Shown here piece after piece: positions 63,966-64,000 of a DNA stretch of 64,000 nt. How positions within the stretch are numbered: the stretch's first letter is position 1; every line of letters begins with the position of its first letter. Position numbers and translations under genes: made by a program. The stretch comes from Coffea arabica. Lineage: Eukaryota > Streptophyta > Magnoliopsida > Gentianales > Rubiaceae. The DNA lies in contig NC_092317.1 in the NCBI RefSeq assembly GCF_036785885.1, forward strand, positions 3,722,501 through 3,786,500, in the 5' to 3' direction. The notes beneath the pieces were generated by a model. It did no database searches. It was not told the origin of the DNA and worked only from the letters and a program-made list of their open reading frames with translations.

Positions 63966-64000
63966 CTGCAACATGAGCAAAACAACGAACTCATTAGATG

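Overview
The window is nuclear DNA from a flowering plant. Genes carry GT-AG introns, the intergenic DNA is AT-rich and full of small transposon relics, and the proteins are plant types: a CIPK kinase with a NAF motif, a group IIa WRKY factor, cinnamoyl-CoA reductase, a NRAMP1/6-type metal transporter and a FEY-like reductase. Protein resemblance suggests a core eudicot, possibly an asterid such as the coffee family; the species assignment is a guess. No rRNA, tRNA, CRISPR array or LTR element was recognised.

Layout. 1-8 kb: CAF1 deadenylase (minus) and ribosomal protein eS12 (plus), separated by an inverted pair of MITEs. 9.9-12.8 kb: SDF2 (minus, six exons) with a perfect ER-stress element upstream. 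13.3-13.9 kb: an unrecognised two-exon coding remnant. 18.8-19.7 kb: a higher-order tandem array of a palindromic repeat, just upstream of cinnamoyl-CoA reductase (20.1-25.0 kb, plus, five exons), whose promoter has AC elements and whose introns hold a Tourist-like MITE and a 5'-truncated LINE. 26.5-32.3 kb: a 13-exon NRAMP gene (minus). 32.4-42.9 kb: gene-free and rich in repeats, including a diverged copy of the NRAMP first-exon region, a Stowaway MITE nested in another MITE, and a MULE-type MITE with hairpin ends. 43.0-44.3 kb: intronless CIPK25/5-like kinase (minus). 46.7-47.8 kb: intronless FEY-like SDR (minus). 47.8-59 kb: gene-poor, with MITEs and a probable SINE. 59.4-61.5 kb: WRKY40-like factor (plus, five exons) with clustered W-boxes upstream. 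61.9-62.7 kb: a MULE-type MITE. 63.6 kb to the end: the last exon of a DNA-3-methyladenine glycosylase I (minus).

The genes are unrelated housekeeping, secretory-pathway, phenylpropanoid, metal-transport and stress-signalling genes; nothing suggests an operon-like cluster. The most informative structure lies in promoters (ERSE/UPRE at SDF2, AC elements at CCR, W-boxes at WRKY, telo-box and site II at eS12) and in transposon insertions whose target-site duplications can be read directly. Four elements have 9-bp target duplications or traces of them and so look Mutator-like. No clearly new multi-gene system was found.
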